Shown piece by piece: positions 1 through 6,088 of a stretch of 6,591 nt of DNA. The translations under genes and the position numbers were made by a program. The notes under the pieces are model-generated. The model searched no databases. It was not told the DNA's origin and worked only from the letters and a program-made list of their open reading frames with translations. This stretch comes from JBKJML01 sp046596415. GTDB lineage: Bacteria > Actinomycetota > Thermoleophilia > Gaiellales > Gaiellaceae. The DNA lies in the NCBI GenBank assembly GCA_046596415.1, contig JBKJML010000226.1, positions 1-6,591 of the forward strand, given 5' to 3'. Position 1 is the first letter of the stretch. The number at the start of each line of letters is the position of its first letter.

Positions 1-380
1 GCCGACTTGCCGCCCAGCTCGAGCGTGACGCGCTTGATCGTCGCGGCGGCGCCCCGCATCACCTGCTGTCCGACCTCGGTCGAGCCCGTGAAGCCGATCT
101 TCGCCACGTCGGGGTGCTCGACGAGGCGCTGCCCGACGACCGAGCCCTTGCCGACGACGACGTTCAGCACCCCCTCCGGAATCCCGGCCTCGAGCGCGAG
201 CTCGGCGAGCCGCAGTGCCGAGAGCGGCGTCAGCTCGGCAGGCTTCAGGACGACGGTGTTGCCGCAGGCGAGTGCCGGGCCGAGCTTCCAGGACGCGATG
301 TTGAGCGGGAAGTTCCACGGGACGATCAGCCCGACCACACCGAGCGGCTCACGAAAGGTGAGCGCCTCGCCGCCGGCGCC
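1..380 (-). pseudogene. Aldehyde dehydrogenase, internal segment, inverted relative to the rest of the gene
   Basis: Read on the minus strand from 380 down to the window edge, this is the nucleotide-binding middle of an NAD(P)-dependent aldehyde dehydrogenase, roughly 126 residues. Family landmarks appear in the right order: FREPLGVVG, PWNFPL with the conserved Asn (codon 312-314), WKLGPALACGNTVVLKPAE, a GFTGSTEVG dinucleotide-binding loop, and VTLELGGKS with the catalytic general-base Glu (codon 18-20). There is no stop codon or frameshift. The C-terminal continuation of the same protein lies directly to the right but on the plus strand. I therefore read this as part of one ALDH gene whose middle has been flipped, not as a separate gene. 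The native start is not in the window. It could also be the end of an unrelated second ALDH, but the reading register and the shared junction argue against that. Confidence 0.85.
369..380. repeat. 12-bp inversion junction, one visible copy of an inferred inverted repeat
   Basis: GCCGCCGGCGCC is where the two ALDH segments meet. On the plus strand it encodes A-A-G-A leading into PYAVFDN. On the minus strand the same bases encode G-A-G-G leading into EALTFREPLG, and the codon boundaries coincide. Its core CGCCGGCG (371-378) is a perfect palindrome. If each reading is native, the intact gene carried this sequence as a 12-bp inverted repeat flanking the flipped segment. The partner copy should lie a few tens of bases left of position 1. 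That partner is inferred, not seen. Confidence 0.55.
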
Positions 381-973
381 CCGTACGCCGTCTTCGACAA
401 CGCCGGCCAGGACTGCTGCGCCCGTTCGCGGATCCTCGTCGAGGCCTCCGCGTACGACCGCTTCCTCGAGCTCTTCGTCGACGCGACGCGCGGTGTGCGC
501 GTCGGCGATCCGGAGGATGACGCGACCGAGATGGGGCCGCTGATCTCGGCCGCCCACCGAGAGACCGTCTCCTCGTTCGTCGAGGGCGAGCCGCTTTTCC
601 GCGGCGAGACCCCCGGCGGGCCGGGTTTCTGGTTCCCCTGCACGATCGTCGAGGCGCGAAACGACGACCGGATCGCGCGCGAGGAAGTGTTCGGCCCGGT
701 CGCCGCCGTGATCCCGTTCGCCGACGAGGCCGAGGCGGTACGGCTCGCGAACGACACGCCCTACGGGCTCTCCGGCTCGATCTGGACCCGCGACGGCGCC
801 CGCGCGCTCCGCGTCGTGCGCAGCGTCGAGGCGGGCGTGTTGTCCGTGAACTCGAACTCCTCGGTTCGCGTCTCGACCCCGTTCGGCGGCTTCAAGCAGT
901 CGGGCTTCGGTCGCGAGCTCGGCATGCACGCGCTCGAGAGCTATTCCGAGGTCAAGAGCGTCTTTCTCTCAAC

Positions 974-978
974 GGAGG
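974..978 (+). promoter_or_regulatory. Ribosome binding site of the SDR gene
   Basis: GGAGG lies five bases before the ATG at 984, inside the last codons of the ALDH gene. It fixes the SDR start and shows the SDR is translated from the same message as the ALDH. Confidence 0.8.
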
Positions 979-983
979 TCTGA

Positions 984-1760
984 ATGCCGGGTCGTCTCGA
1001 AGGCAAGGTTTGCGTGATCACCGGCGCGGGCGGTGGGATGGGCCGCGATGCGGCTGTCCTCTTCACCGAGCAGGGCGCGAAGGTCTGCGCCGCCGACATC
1101 TCGCGCGAGCTCGCGGAGGAGACTGCTGCGCTTTGCGCTCCCGGCTCTGCGATCGCGGTCGCCGCGAACGTCGCCGAAGAGGGAGATGTCCAGCGCATGT
1201 TCGCTGCCGCGAAGAGCGAGCTCGGCGGCGTCGACGTGATCTACAACAACGCAGGCATCTCGCCTGCAGACGACGACTCGATCCTCGTCACCGAGACCGA
1301 TGCCTGGCAGCGCGTCCAGGACGTGAACACGAAGGGTGTCTTCCTCTGCTGCAAGCACGGCATCCCGTACCTCCTCGAACGCGGGGGAGGGTCGGTGATC
1401 AACGTTGCTTCCTTCGTCGCGATCCTCGGCGCCGCCACCTCGCAGATCTCCTACACCGCGTCGAAGGGCGCCGTCCTCTCGATGTCACGTGAGCTGGCCG
1501 TGCAGTTCGCCCGGCAGGGCGTCCGCGTCAACGCGCTCTGCCCGGGCCCGGTCGAGACACCGCTTTTGCTGCGGATCTTCGGTGACGACCCGGCCGCCTA
1601 CGAGCGCCGCCGGATCCACCTGCCGATGGGCAGGCTCGCGAAGCCGCGGGAGATCGTGAACGCGGCGCTCTTCCTGGCGAGCGACGAGTCCTCGTACGTG
1701 AACGGCGCGACCTTCCTCGTCGACGGCGGGCTGACGGCCGCGTACGTCACCCCGGAGTAG
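984..1760 (+). CDS. Short-chain dehydrogenase/reductase (SDR), NAD-dependent, 258 aa
   Basis: This is a classical SDR oxidoreductase, cytosolic and probably tetrameric as usual for the family. It shows the cofactor loop TGAGGGMG (residues 13-20), an Asp at residue 38 at the end of the second strand that normally favours NAD(H) over NADP(H), NNAG (88-91), a structural Asn115, and the catalytic triad Ser143, Tyr157 and Lys161 (YTASK). The C-terminal FLVDGG is also typical. The Ser-Tyr spacing is 14 residues, one more than in FabG. This and the ATSQISYTASK wording fit a catabolic SDR subgroup often named 3-oxoacyl-ACP reductase by automatic annotation, which I would not take literally. Length is typical. 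The ATG follows the ALDH TGA with no gap and has a strong ribosome site. Pairing with an ALDH suggests sequential oxidation of an alcohol or amine-derived substrate, but the substrate cannot be read from sequence. Confidence 0.93.
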   Translation: MPGRLEGKVCVITGAGGGMGRDAAVLFTEQGAKVCAADISRELAEETAALCAPGSAIAVAANVAEEGDVQRMFAAAKSELGGVDVIYNNAGISPADDDSILVTETDAWQRVQDVNTKGVFLCCKHGIPYLLERGGGSVINVASFVAILGAATSQISYTASKGAVLSMSRELAVQFARQGVRVNALCPGPVETPLLLRIFGDDPAAYERRRIHLPMGRLAKPREIVNAALFLASDESSYVNGATFLVDGGLTAAYVTPE

Positions 1761-1763
1761 CGC

Positions 1764-1769
1764 TAGACT
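1764..1769 (+). promoter_or_regulatory. Candidate -10 element of the thiamine operon
   Basis: TAGACT fits the TAnnnT pattern of a sigma-70-type -10 box. It lies just after the SDR stop codon and would place transcription start at about 1775-1780, right at the 5' edge of the riboswitch. I see no convincing -35 hexamer at the usual distance; CTGACG at 1731-1736 is too far upstream. Read-through from the ALDH-SDR message is the alternative source of transcripts. Confidence 0.3.
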
Positions 1770-1780
1770 GCGCGCAGCCG

Positions 1781-1873
1781 TACGGGGAGCTCGGGGCAAC
1801 CGGGCTGAGAGGGTGGATGTCGAGCGCCGCCGACCCTGGAACCTGATCTGGGTAATGCCAGCGGAGGGAAGGG
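1781..1873 (+). promoter_or_regulatory. TPP riboswitch (THI element)
   Basis: This leader RNA senses thiamine diphosphate and controls the genes below it. The conserved core is clear: CTGAGA (1805-1810), then ACCTGATCTGG (1841-1851) and the loop leading into CCAGCGGAGGGA. Pairings I can draw are P2, GGGG 1784-1787 with CCCU 1834-1837; P3, GCUCGG 1789-1794 with CCGGGC 1800-1805 around a GGCAA loop; P3a, GGUGG 1812-1816 with CCGCC 1827-1831; P4, CCU 1842-1844 with AGG 1865-1867; and P5, CUGG 1848-1851 with CCAG 1858-1861. The closing helix P1 is not obvious. There is no room for a separate terminator or anti-terminator before the thiN start, so repression is probably at translation. The genes that follow are all thiamine salvage genes, which fits the ligand. 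Confidence 0.95.
1863..1867 (+). promoter_or_regulatory. thiN ribosome binding site inside the riboswitch core
   Basis: GGAGG ends six bases before the ATG at 1874 and is the only good Shine-Dalgarno sequence here. Its last three bases form the 3' strand of aptamer helix P4, so ligand-stabilised folding would hide it. It favours the ATG at 1874 over the in-frame ATG at 1880, which is 12 bases away. Confidence 0.75.
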
Positions 1874-2524
1874 ATGCAGATGATCGAGACTGCCGTCGTC
1901 GTCGCCGGAGGCGCTCCGGGCCCGACGCCAATTCAGCCCGACATCGGACCGGGAACGCTGGTCGTCGCCGCCGACGGGGGCATCGACCGGGCGCTCGCGC
2001 TCGGTCTTCACGTCGACGTCGCGATCGGCGATTTCGACTCGGTCACCGCGGCCGGGCTCGCGGCGGTCGAGCGGGCGGGCGCCCGTGCCGAGCGCCACCC
2101 TGCCGCGAAGGACGCCACCGACCTCGAGCTGGCGCTCGACGTGGCGCTCGCCGCGTCGCCGGCGCGCATCCTTGTCGTCGGCTCGGAGAGCGGCCGCCTC
2201 GACCATGTGCTCTCGTCGCTGCTCCTGATCGCGGATCCGCGCTACGCGGGCACCGAGGTCGACGCGCTGCTCGGCGGGGCGCGGGTGCACGTGATCCACG
2301 GCTCGCGCACGCTCGCGGGCGTCCCGGGCGAGCTCGTCTCGCTGCTCGCCGTGCACGGGCCCGCGGAAGGCGTCTGCACGAGGGGCCTCGTGTATCCGCT
2401 CGCAGGGGAGACCCTCGCGACCGGCACGAGCCGCGGCGTCTCGAACGTCTTCGCAGGGAGCGAAGCGCACGTCTCGCTCGAGCGCGGCGTCCTGCTCGCG
2501 ATCCGGCCCGGGGGGCTCGCATGA
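1874..2524 (+). CDS. thiN: Thiamine diphosphokinase (thiamine pyrophosphokinase), 216 aa
   Basis: This cytosolic enzyme transfers the diphosphate group of ATP to free thiamine, giving thiamine diphosphate (TPP, EC 2.7.6.2) in one step. It shows the family landmarks in order: VVAADGG (30-36), IGDFDS (51-56) with the metal- and nucleotide-binding acidic residues, KDATDLELAL (79-88), SGRLDH (106-111), and the C-terminal thiamine-pocket motif GTSRGVSN (184-191). Length is normal for bacterial ThiN/TPK proteins. It is the first gene after the TPP riboswitch. The start ATG has an adequate ribosome site that is part of the aptamer. The TGA overlaps the ATG of the lipoprotein gene in an ATGA arrangement, so translation is likely coupled. 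Its position beside a thiamine importer implies salvage of external thiamine rather than de novo synthesis. Its product TPP is the riboswitch ligand, giving direct feedback. Confidence 0.95.
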   Translation: MQMIETAVVVAGGAPGPTPIQPDIGPGTLVVAADGGIDRALALGLHVDVAIGDFDSVTAAGLAAVERAGARAERHPAAKDATDLELALDVALAASPARILVVGSESGRLDHVLSSLLLIADPRYAGTEVDALLGGARVHVIHGSRTLAGVPGELVSLLAVHGPAEGVCTRGLVYPLAGETLATGTSRGVSNVFAGSEAHVSLERGVLLAIRPGGLA

Positions 2525-3573
2525 GCCGCCTTGTCGTACTGGCGCTGGCCGCCGTGCTCGCCGTCCTCGTTGCCGGGTGTGGCGGCGACAAGCGGGCAAG
2601 CGAGCCGACCGAGGTCGTGCTCGTCACGCACGACTCCTTCGCCGTCTCGAAGCCGGTGAAGGCGGCGTTCGAGCGGGAGACGGGTCTGAAGCTGCGCATC
2701 CTTCAGACCGGAGACGCGGGCGCGGCGCTCAACCGAGCCCTGCTCACGAAGGGAAACCCCGAAGGGGACGTCTTCTTCGGTATCGACAACAACCTTCTCT
2801 CGCGGGCGCTCGACGAGAAGCTGTTCGCGGCCTACAGGCCGGACGCGCTCGCATCCGTGCCCGACCGCTACGAGCTCGATCCCGAGCACCGCGTCGTGCC
2901 GGTCGATCACGGCGAGGTATGCCTCAACACCGACAAGGGCTGGTTCGCCGAGCGGGGCCTCGCGCCGCCTCGCTCGCTCGACGACGTTACGGACGCCCGC
3001 TACCGCGGCCTGCTCGTCGTCGAAAGCCCCGCCACCTCGACCCCCGGCCTCGCCTTCCTGCTCGCCACCGTCGCACGCTACGGCGACCCTGGCTGGAAGA
3101 GCTTCTGGCAGCGACTGCGTGCGAATGACGTGCTCGTCGTCGACGGCTGGGAGCAGGCCTACACGGTCCAGTTCTCCGGTGCCGGCGGTAGCAACGGCAA
3201 GCGGCCGATCGTCGTTTCGTACGCTTCCAGCCCGCCGGCGGAGGTGATCTTCGCCGGCAAGCCGCTCGCTGAGGCGCCGACCGCGGTCGTCGAGGACAGC
3301 TGCTTCAGCCAGGTGGAGCTCGCCGGCGTTCTCAGCGGCGCGAAGAACGAGCGCGGCGCCCGCAAGCTGATCGACTTTCTCCTCTCGAACCGCTTCCAGG
3401 CGGACGTGCCTTCGCAGATGTTCGTCTTCCCCGTGCGCGACGGCGTGGAGTTGCCCGACGCCTTCCGCAGGTTCGCCGTCGTGCCCGAGCGGCCGCTCGA
3501 GCTCGACCCGGACCGGATCGGTGAGAATCGCGACCGCTGGGTGCGGGAGTGGACGTCGGTCGTTCTGCGCTGA
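2521..3573 (+). CDS. thiB: Thiamine ABC transporter, substrate-binding lipoprotein, 350 aa
   Basis: This is the extracytoplasmic receptor that captures thiamine (and in characterised homologues its phosphates) and delivers it to ThiP. A short signal peptide with a hydrophobic core ends in the lipobox LVAGC, giving lipidated Cys20, as expected in a bacterium that tethers binding proteins to the cytoplasmic membrane. The mature part follows E. coli ThiB closely: THDSFAVSKPVKAAFE (36-51), GIDNNLL (87-93), TSTPGL (172-177), GWEQAY (209-214) and SYASSP (233-238). Where, as I recall, E. coli ThiB has NWMYPV, this protein has MFVFPV (300-305), a Trp-to-Phe change at a pocket position. The ATG overlaps the thiN stop by 4 nt. 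A run of six G at 2510-2515 is the only Shine-Dalgarno-like element. The reading frame is open far upstream (to about 1813), but that extension lies across the riboswitch and thiN and would destroy the signal peptide. Confidence 0.95.
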   Translation: MSRLVVLALAAVLAVLVAGCGGDKRASEPTEVVLVTHDSFAVSKPVKAAFERETGLKLRILQTGDAGAALNRALLTKGNPEGDVFFGIDNNLLSRALDEKLFAAYRPDALASVPDRYELDPEHRVVPVDHGEVCLNTDKGWFAERGLAPPRSLDDVTDARYRGLLVVESPATSTPGLAFLLATVARYGDPGWKSFWQRLRANDVLVVDGWEQAYTVQFSGAGGSNGKRPIVVSYASSPPAEVIFAGKPLAEAPTAVVEDSCFSQVELAGVLSGAKNERGARKLIDFLLSNRFQADVPSQMFVFPVRDGVELPDAFRRFAVVPERPLELDPDRIGENRDRWVREWTSVVLR

Positions 3574-5129
3574 GGCGGCTGTGGCTGCTGGCGGCCGTTG
3601 CGGTGCCGGCAGCCTTCCTGGCCCTCTTCTTCGCCTACCCGCTCGCCGCGATTCTCGCGCGCGGCCTCGGAGCGGGCGGTTCGGTCGCGCTCGGCGGGGA
3701 GACGTTGCGGATCCTCTGGTTCACGACCTGGCAGGCGGCGCTTTCGACCGCGCTTACGCTCGCCGCCGGCCTGCCGCTCGCGTGGGTCGTGGGCCGGTTC
3801 GCCTTCCGCGGCCGCTCGCTCGTCCTTGCCCTGGTGCTCGTCCCGTTCGTGCTGCCGACGCTCGTCGTCGCGGCGGCGTTTTCCTCACTGCTGCCGGACC
3901 GGCTCGACCACAGCATCTGGGCGATCCTGCTCGCGCACGCGTTCTTCAACGTCGCGGTCGTCGTGCGCGTCGTCGGCGGCTACTGGGCGGAGCTCGGTAG
4001 CGTCACCTCGGACGCCGCAGCCGTGCTCGGCGCCGGGCCGCTGAGGCGGCTGCGTGAGGTGACGCTGCCGCAGCTCGCGCCCGCGCTCGCGGCCTCCGCC
4101 TCGCTCACGTTCCTCTTCTGCTTCACCTCGTTCGGCGTGATCCTCGTCCTCGGCGGGCCGCGCGCGGCGACGCTCGAGACCGAGATCTACAACCAGGCGG
4201 CGCGGCTCTTCGACCTGAAGACGGCCGCGGCGCTCTCGTTGGTGCAGCTCGCTGCGGTGGCGGCGGTCGTGCTTGTCACGAGCCGGCTGGAAAGCCGCGT
4301 GGTGGGGCGTTCGCGAGCTTTCCGGACAGGTGCGCTCCGGCGCGCGGTCGGGCGGCAGCGGGCCGCAGTCGCAGCGGTGCTCACGTTCTCGGGCGTGGCG
4401 CTCGGGCTCCCGCTCGCCTCGCTCGTCGCCCGCTCGATGTCGACCGCCGACGGCGTCGGGCTCGACTTCTACCGGGCGCTCGGACAGGAGACGAGCGTGC
4501 TGCTCGTGACGCCCTTGCAAGCCGCGTTGAACTCGCTGCTCTTCGCGACGGCCGCGACGGGCGTCGCGCTCGTCGTCGGCGGCCTGCTCGCTGTCGCGGT
4601 CGCCCGGCGCCGCCCGAGCTGGCTCGACGGGCTCTTCCTGCTGCCGCTCGGAGCCTCGGCCGTGATGCTCGGCTTCGGTTTCGTGATCGCGTTCGACGAG
4701 CCGCCGCTCGACCTGCGGGCATCGGTCGTGCTGGTGCCCTTCGCTCAGGCGCTTGTGGCGGCGCCGTTCGTCATCAGGGTCCTCGTGCCCGCGCTGCGTG
4801 CCGTGGACGTCCGGCTGCGTGACGCGGCGGCTGTGCTCGGCGCGTCGCCGCACCGCGTCCGGCGCGAGATCGACCTGCCGCTCGTTGGGCGGGCCGCGGG
4901 CGCCGCCGCCGGGTTCGCGTTCGCGGTCGCTCTGGGTGAGTTCGGCGCCACCGTGTTCGTGGCGCAGGCTGACCGCCCGACGCTCCCCGTGGCGATCTTT
5001 CGGTTCCTCGGTCGGCCCGGCGTCCAGAATCAGGGCGTCGCCGCCGCGCTCGCGGTCGTGCTCGCGCTGCTCGCGCTGGCAGCCGCGCTCGTCTCGGAGC
5101 GAGCGGCCGGCCGTCGGAGCGCCCTCTGA
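3549..5129 (+). CDS. thiP: Thiamine ABC transporter, permease, 526 aa
   Basis: This integral membrane protein forms the whole translocation pore on one chain, made of two tandem copies of the binding-protein-dependent permease domain, as in ThiP and FbpB. About twelve hydrophobic segments can be seen, the first at residues 11-32 after a positively charged RR. Each half carries a cytoplasmic EAA loop that docks on the ATPase: DAAAVLGAGPLRRLRE (155-170) and DAAAVLGASPHRVRRE (425-440). The near identity of the two loops shows the internal duplication. The length matches ThiP (E. coli about 536). The chosen GTG at 3549 lies 25 nt inside thiB with a poor ribosome site (GGGAG abuts the start). The next in-frame GTG, at 3603, would cut through the first membrane segment. 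Translation is probably coupled to thiB. Iron permeases share this fold; the thiB, thiN and riboswitch context assigns thiamine. Confidence 0.92.
   Translation: MDVGRSALRRLWLLAAVAVPAAFLALFFAYPLAAILARGLGAGGSVALGGETLRILWFTTWQAALSTALTLAAGLPLAWVVGRFAFRGRSLVLALVLVPFVLPTLVVAAAFSSLLPDRLDHSIWAILLAHAFFNVAVVVRVVGGYWAELGSVTSDAAAVLGAGPLRRLREVTLPQLAPALAASASLTFLFCFTSFGVILVLGGPRAATLETEIYNQAARLFDLKTAAALSLVQLAAVAAVVLVTSRLESRVVGRSRAFRTGALRRAVGRQRAAVAAVLTFSGVALGLPLASLVARSMSTADGVGLDFYRALGQETSVLLVTPLQAALNSLLFATAATGVALVVGGLLAVAVARRRPSWLDGLFLLPLGASAVMLGFGFVIAFDEPPLDLRASVVLVPFAQALVAAPFVIRVLVPALRAVDVRLRDAAAVLGASPHRVRREIDLPLVGRAAGAAAGFAFAVALGEFGATVFVAQADRPTLPVAIFRFLGRPGVQNQGVAAALAVVLALLALAAALVSERAAGRRSAL
5116..5119 (+). 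promoter_or_regulatory. Ribosome binding site of thiQ
   Basis: GGAG ends nine bases before the ATG at 5129, within the last codons of thiP. It supports the start that overlaps the thiP stop by one base (TGATG). Confidence 0.55.
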
Positions 5130-6079
5130 TGCTTCGCACGGAAGGGCTCGAGGTTCTGTTCGGGAGCAGTCCGGCGCTCGACGGCGTCACGCTCGATGTC
5201 GCAGCGGGCGAGACGGTGGCGCTGCTCGGCCCGAGCGGGTGCGGCAAGACGACGTTCCTCCGCGCGGTCGCGGGGCTCCAGCGGCTCGACCGGGGACGCG
5301 TCTCACTCGACGGGCGGGACGTGACGCGCATGCCGCCGCACCGTCGCGGCATCGGGCTGATGTTCCAGGATCACGCGCTCTTTCCGCACCGGGATGTGTC
5401 GGGAAACGTCGCGTTCGGCTTGCGTATGGCCGGCCTTCCCGCTGCGACGATCGCCTGTCGCGTCGCGGCGCTCCTCGACCTCGTCGGGCTGGCCGGCACC
5501 GGCCGGCGGTCGGTCGACAGTCTGTCGGGCGGCGAGCAGCAGCGCGTCGCGCTCGCCCGTGCGCTCGCGCCGTCGCCGCGCGTGCTGCTCCTTGACGAGC
5601 CGCTCAGCTCGCTCGACCGGCCGCTGCACGAGCGTCTGCTCGGAGAGCTCGCGGGGTTGTTCCAGCGCCTGAACCTATGCGTCGTCTACGTCACGCACGA
5701 CGTCGCCGAGGCATTCGCACTCGGCGACCGGGTCGCGCTCATGCGTGCCGGCCGCATCGTCCAGGCGGCGACACCGGACGAGCTCTGGGCCGGGCCTGCC
5801 GATGAGTGGGCGGCGCGCTTCCTCGGGCTCGCCAACGTCGAGGTGGAGGACTCCGTGGCGCGAGTCACGCGGCCGGAGGCGATCCGCGTCGAACGCCGTG
5901 CCGACGGCGACGCGATCGTCGTGCGCGCCGAGCGGAGCGGCCCGGTCGTGCGACTCCGGGTGCGCGGCGTGGGCGGGCGGGAGCTGGAGGCCGTGGTCGC
6001 TGCTGTCGACGCGCCCGGGATGGGTGACCGCGTCGCGATCGACATCGACCCGGCCGGAGTGGTGATCGTCCCGCGCTAG
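5129..6079 (+). CDS. thiQ: Thiamine ABC transporter, ATP-binding protein with C-terminal TOBE-like region, 316 aa
   Basis: This is the cytoplasmic ATPase that powers thiamine import through ThiP. All ABC motifs are intact: Walker A GPSGCGKTT (34-42), Q-loop FQDHALFPH (79-87), signature LSGGEQQR (132-139), Walker B VLLLDEP (152-158) with D-loop SSLD, and switch His190 in VTHD. After about residue 240 comes an extra 75-residue region. RPEAIRVE (248-255) is the usual opening of TOBE_2 domains, and the region ends in GDRVAIDIDPAGVVIVPR. E. coli ThiQ is about 230 residues and lacks this tail, so the architecture resembles FbpC or PotA ATPases. Such domains often bind a regulatory ligand in other importers; whether this one does is unknown. 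The gene overlaps thiP by one base and ends the operon, 9 bp from the convergent gene's stop codon. Confidence 0.92.
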   Translation: MLRTEGLEVLFGSSPALDGVTLDVAAGETVALLGPSGCGKTTFLRAVAGLQRLDRGRVSLDGRDVTRMPPHRRGIGLMFQDHALFPHRDVSGNVAFGLRMAGLPAATIACRVAALLDLVGLAGTGRRSVDSLSGGEQQRVALARALAPSPRVLLLDEPLSSLDRPLHERLLGELAGLFQRLNLCVVYVTHDVAEAFALGDRVALMRAGRIVQAATPDELWAGPADEWAARFLGLANVEVEDSVARVTRPEAIRVERRADGDAIVVRAERSGPVVRLRVRGVGGRELEAVVAAVDAPGMGDRVAIDIDPAGVVIVPR

Positions 6080-6088
6080 CGGGCCTTC

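Larger units (their letters stand above)
369..983 (+). pseudogene. Aldehyde dehydrogenase, C-terminal half (gene broken by an inversion)
   Basis: This is the catalytic and oligomerisation part of an aldehyde dehydrogenase, an enzyme that oxidises an aldehyde to the acid with NAD(P)+. Visible motifs are AVFDNAGQDCCARSR, with the nucleophilic Cys of the GQxC motif at codon 414-416, then EEVFGPVAAV, NDTPYGLSGS, and the C-terminal STPFGGFKQSGFGRELG. About 200 residues run to the TGA at 981-983. The reading frame stays open leftwards to about 114, but that stretch is antisense to the other ALDH segment and resembles no protein. The N-terminus and the catalytic Glu are therefore missing from this strand, and as assembled no working enzyme can be made. 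The GQDCCARSR and NSNSSVR wording recalls the actinobacterial ALDHs that often travel with SDRs in amine or polyamine catabolism. That substrate link is inference. Confidence 0.85.

Noticed and set aside
114..368. Plus-strand frame continuing the ALDH C-terminus to the left
   Set aside because: It is antisense to the minus-strand ALDH segment, matches no protein family, and is open only because both ALDH parts share codon register.
1813..2520. Long plus-strand open extension upstream of thiB in the same frame
   Set aside because: It runs across the riboswitch and thiN in another frame, is Arg/Gly-rich low complexity, and would bury the lipoprotein signal peptide. It is an effect of high GC.
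1763..2910. Several long minus-strand open frames opposite thiN and thiB
   Set aside because: Arg-rich shadow translations that cross the well-supported riboswitch and gene motifs on the plus strand.
3885..4853. 322-codon minus-strand open frame opposite thiP
   Set aside because: Its product is almost entirely Arg, Glu, His and Asp with no domain. thiP on the other strand has clear membrane segments and EAA loops.
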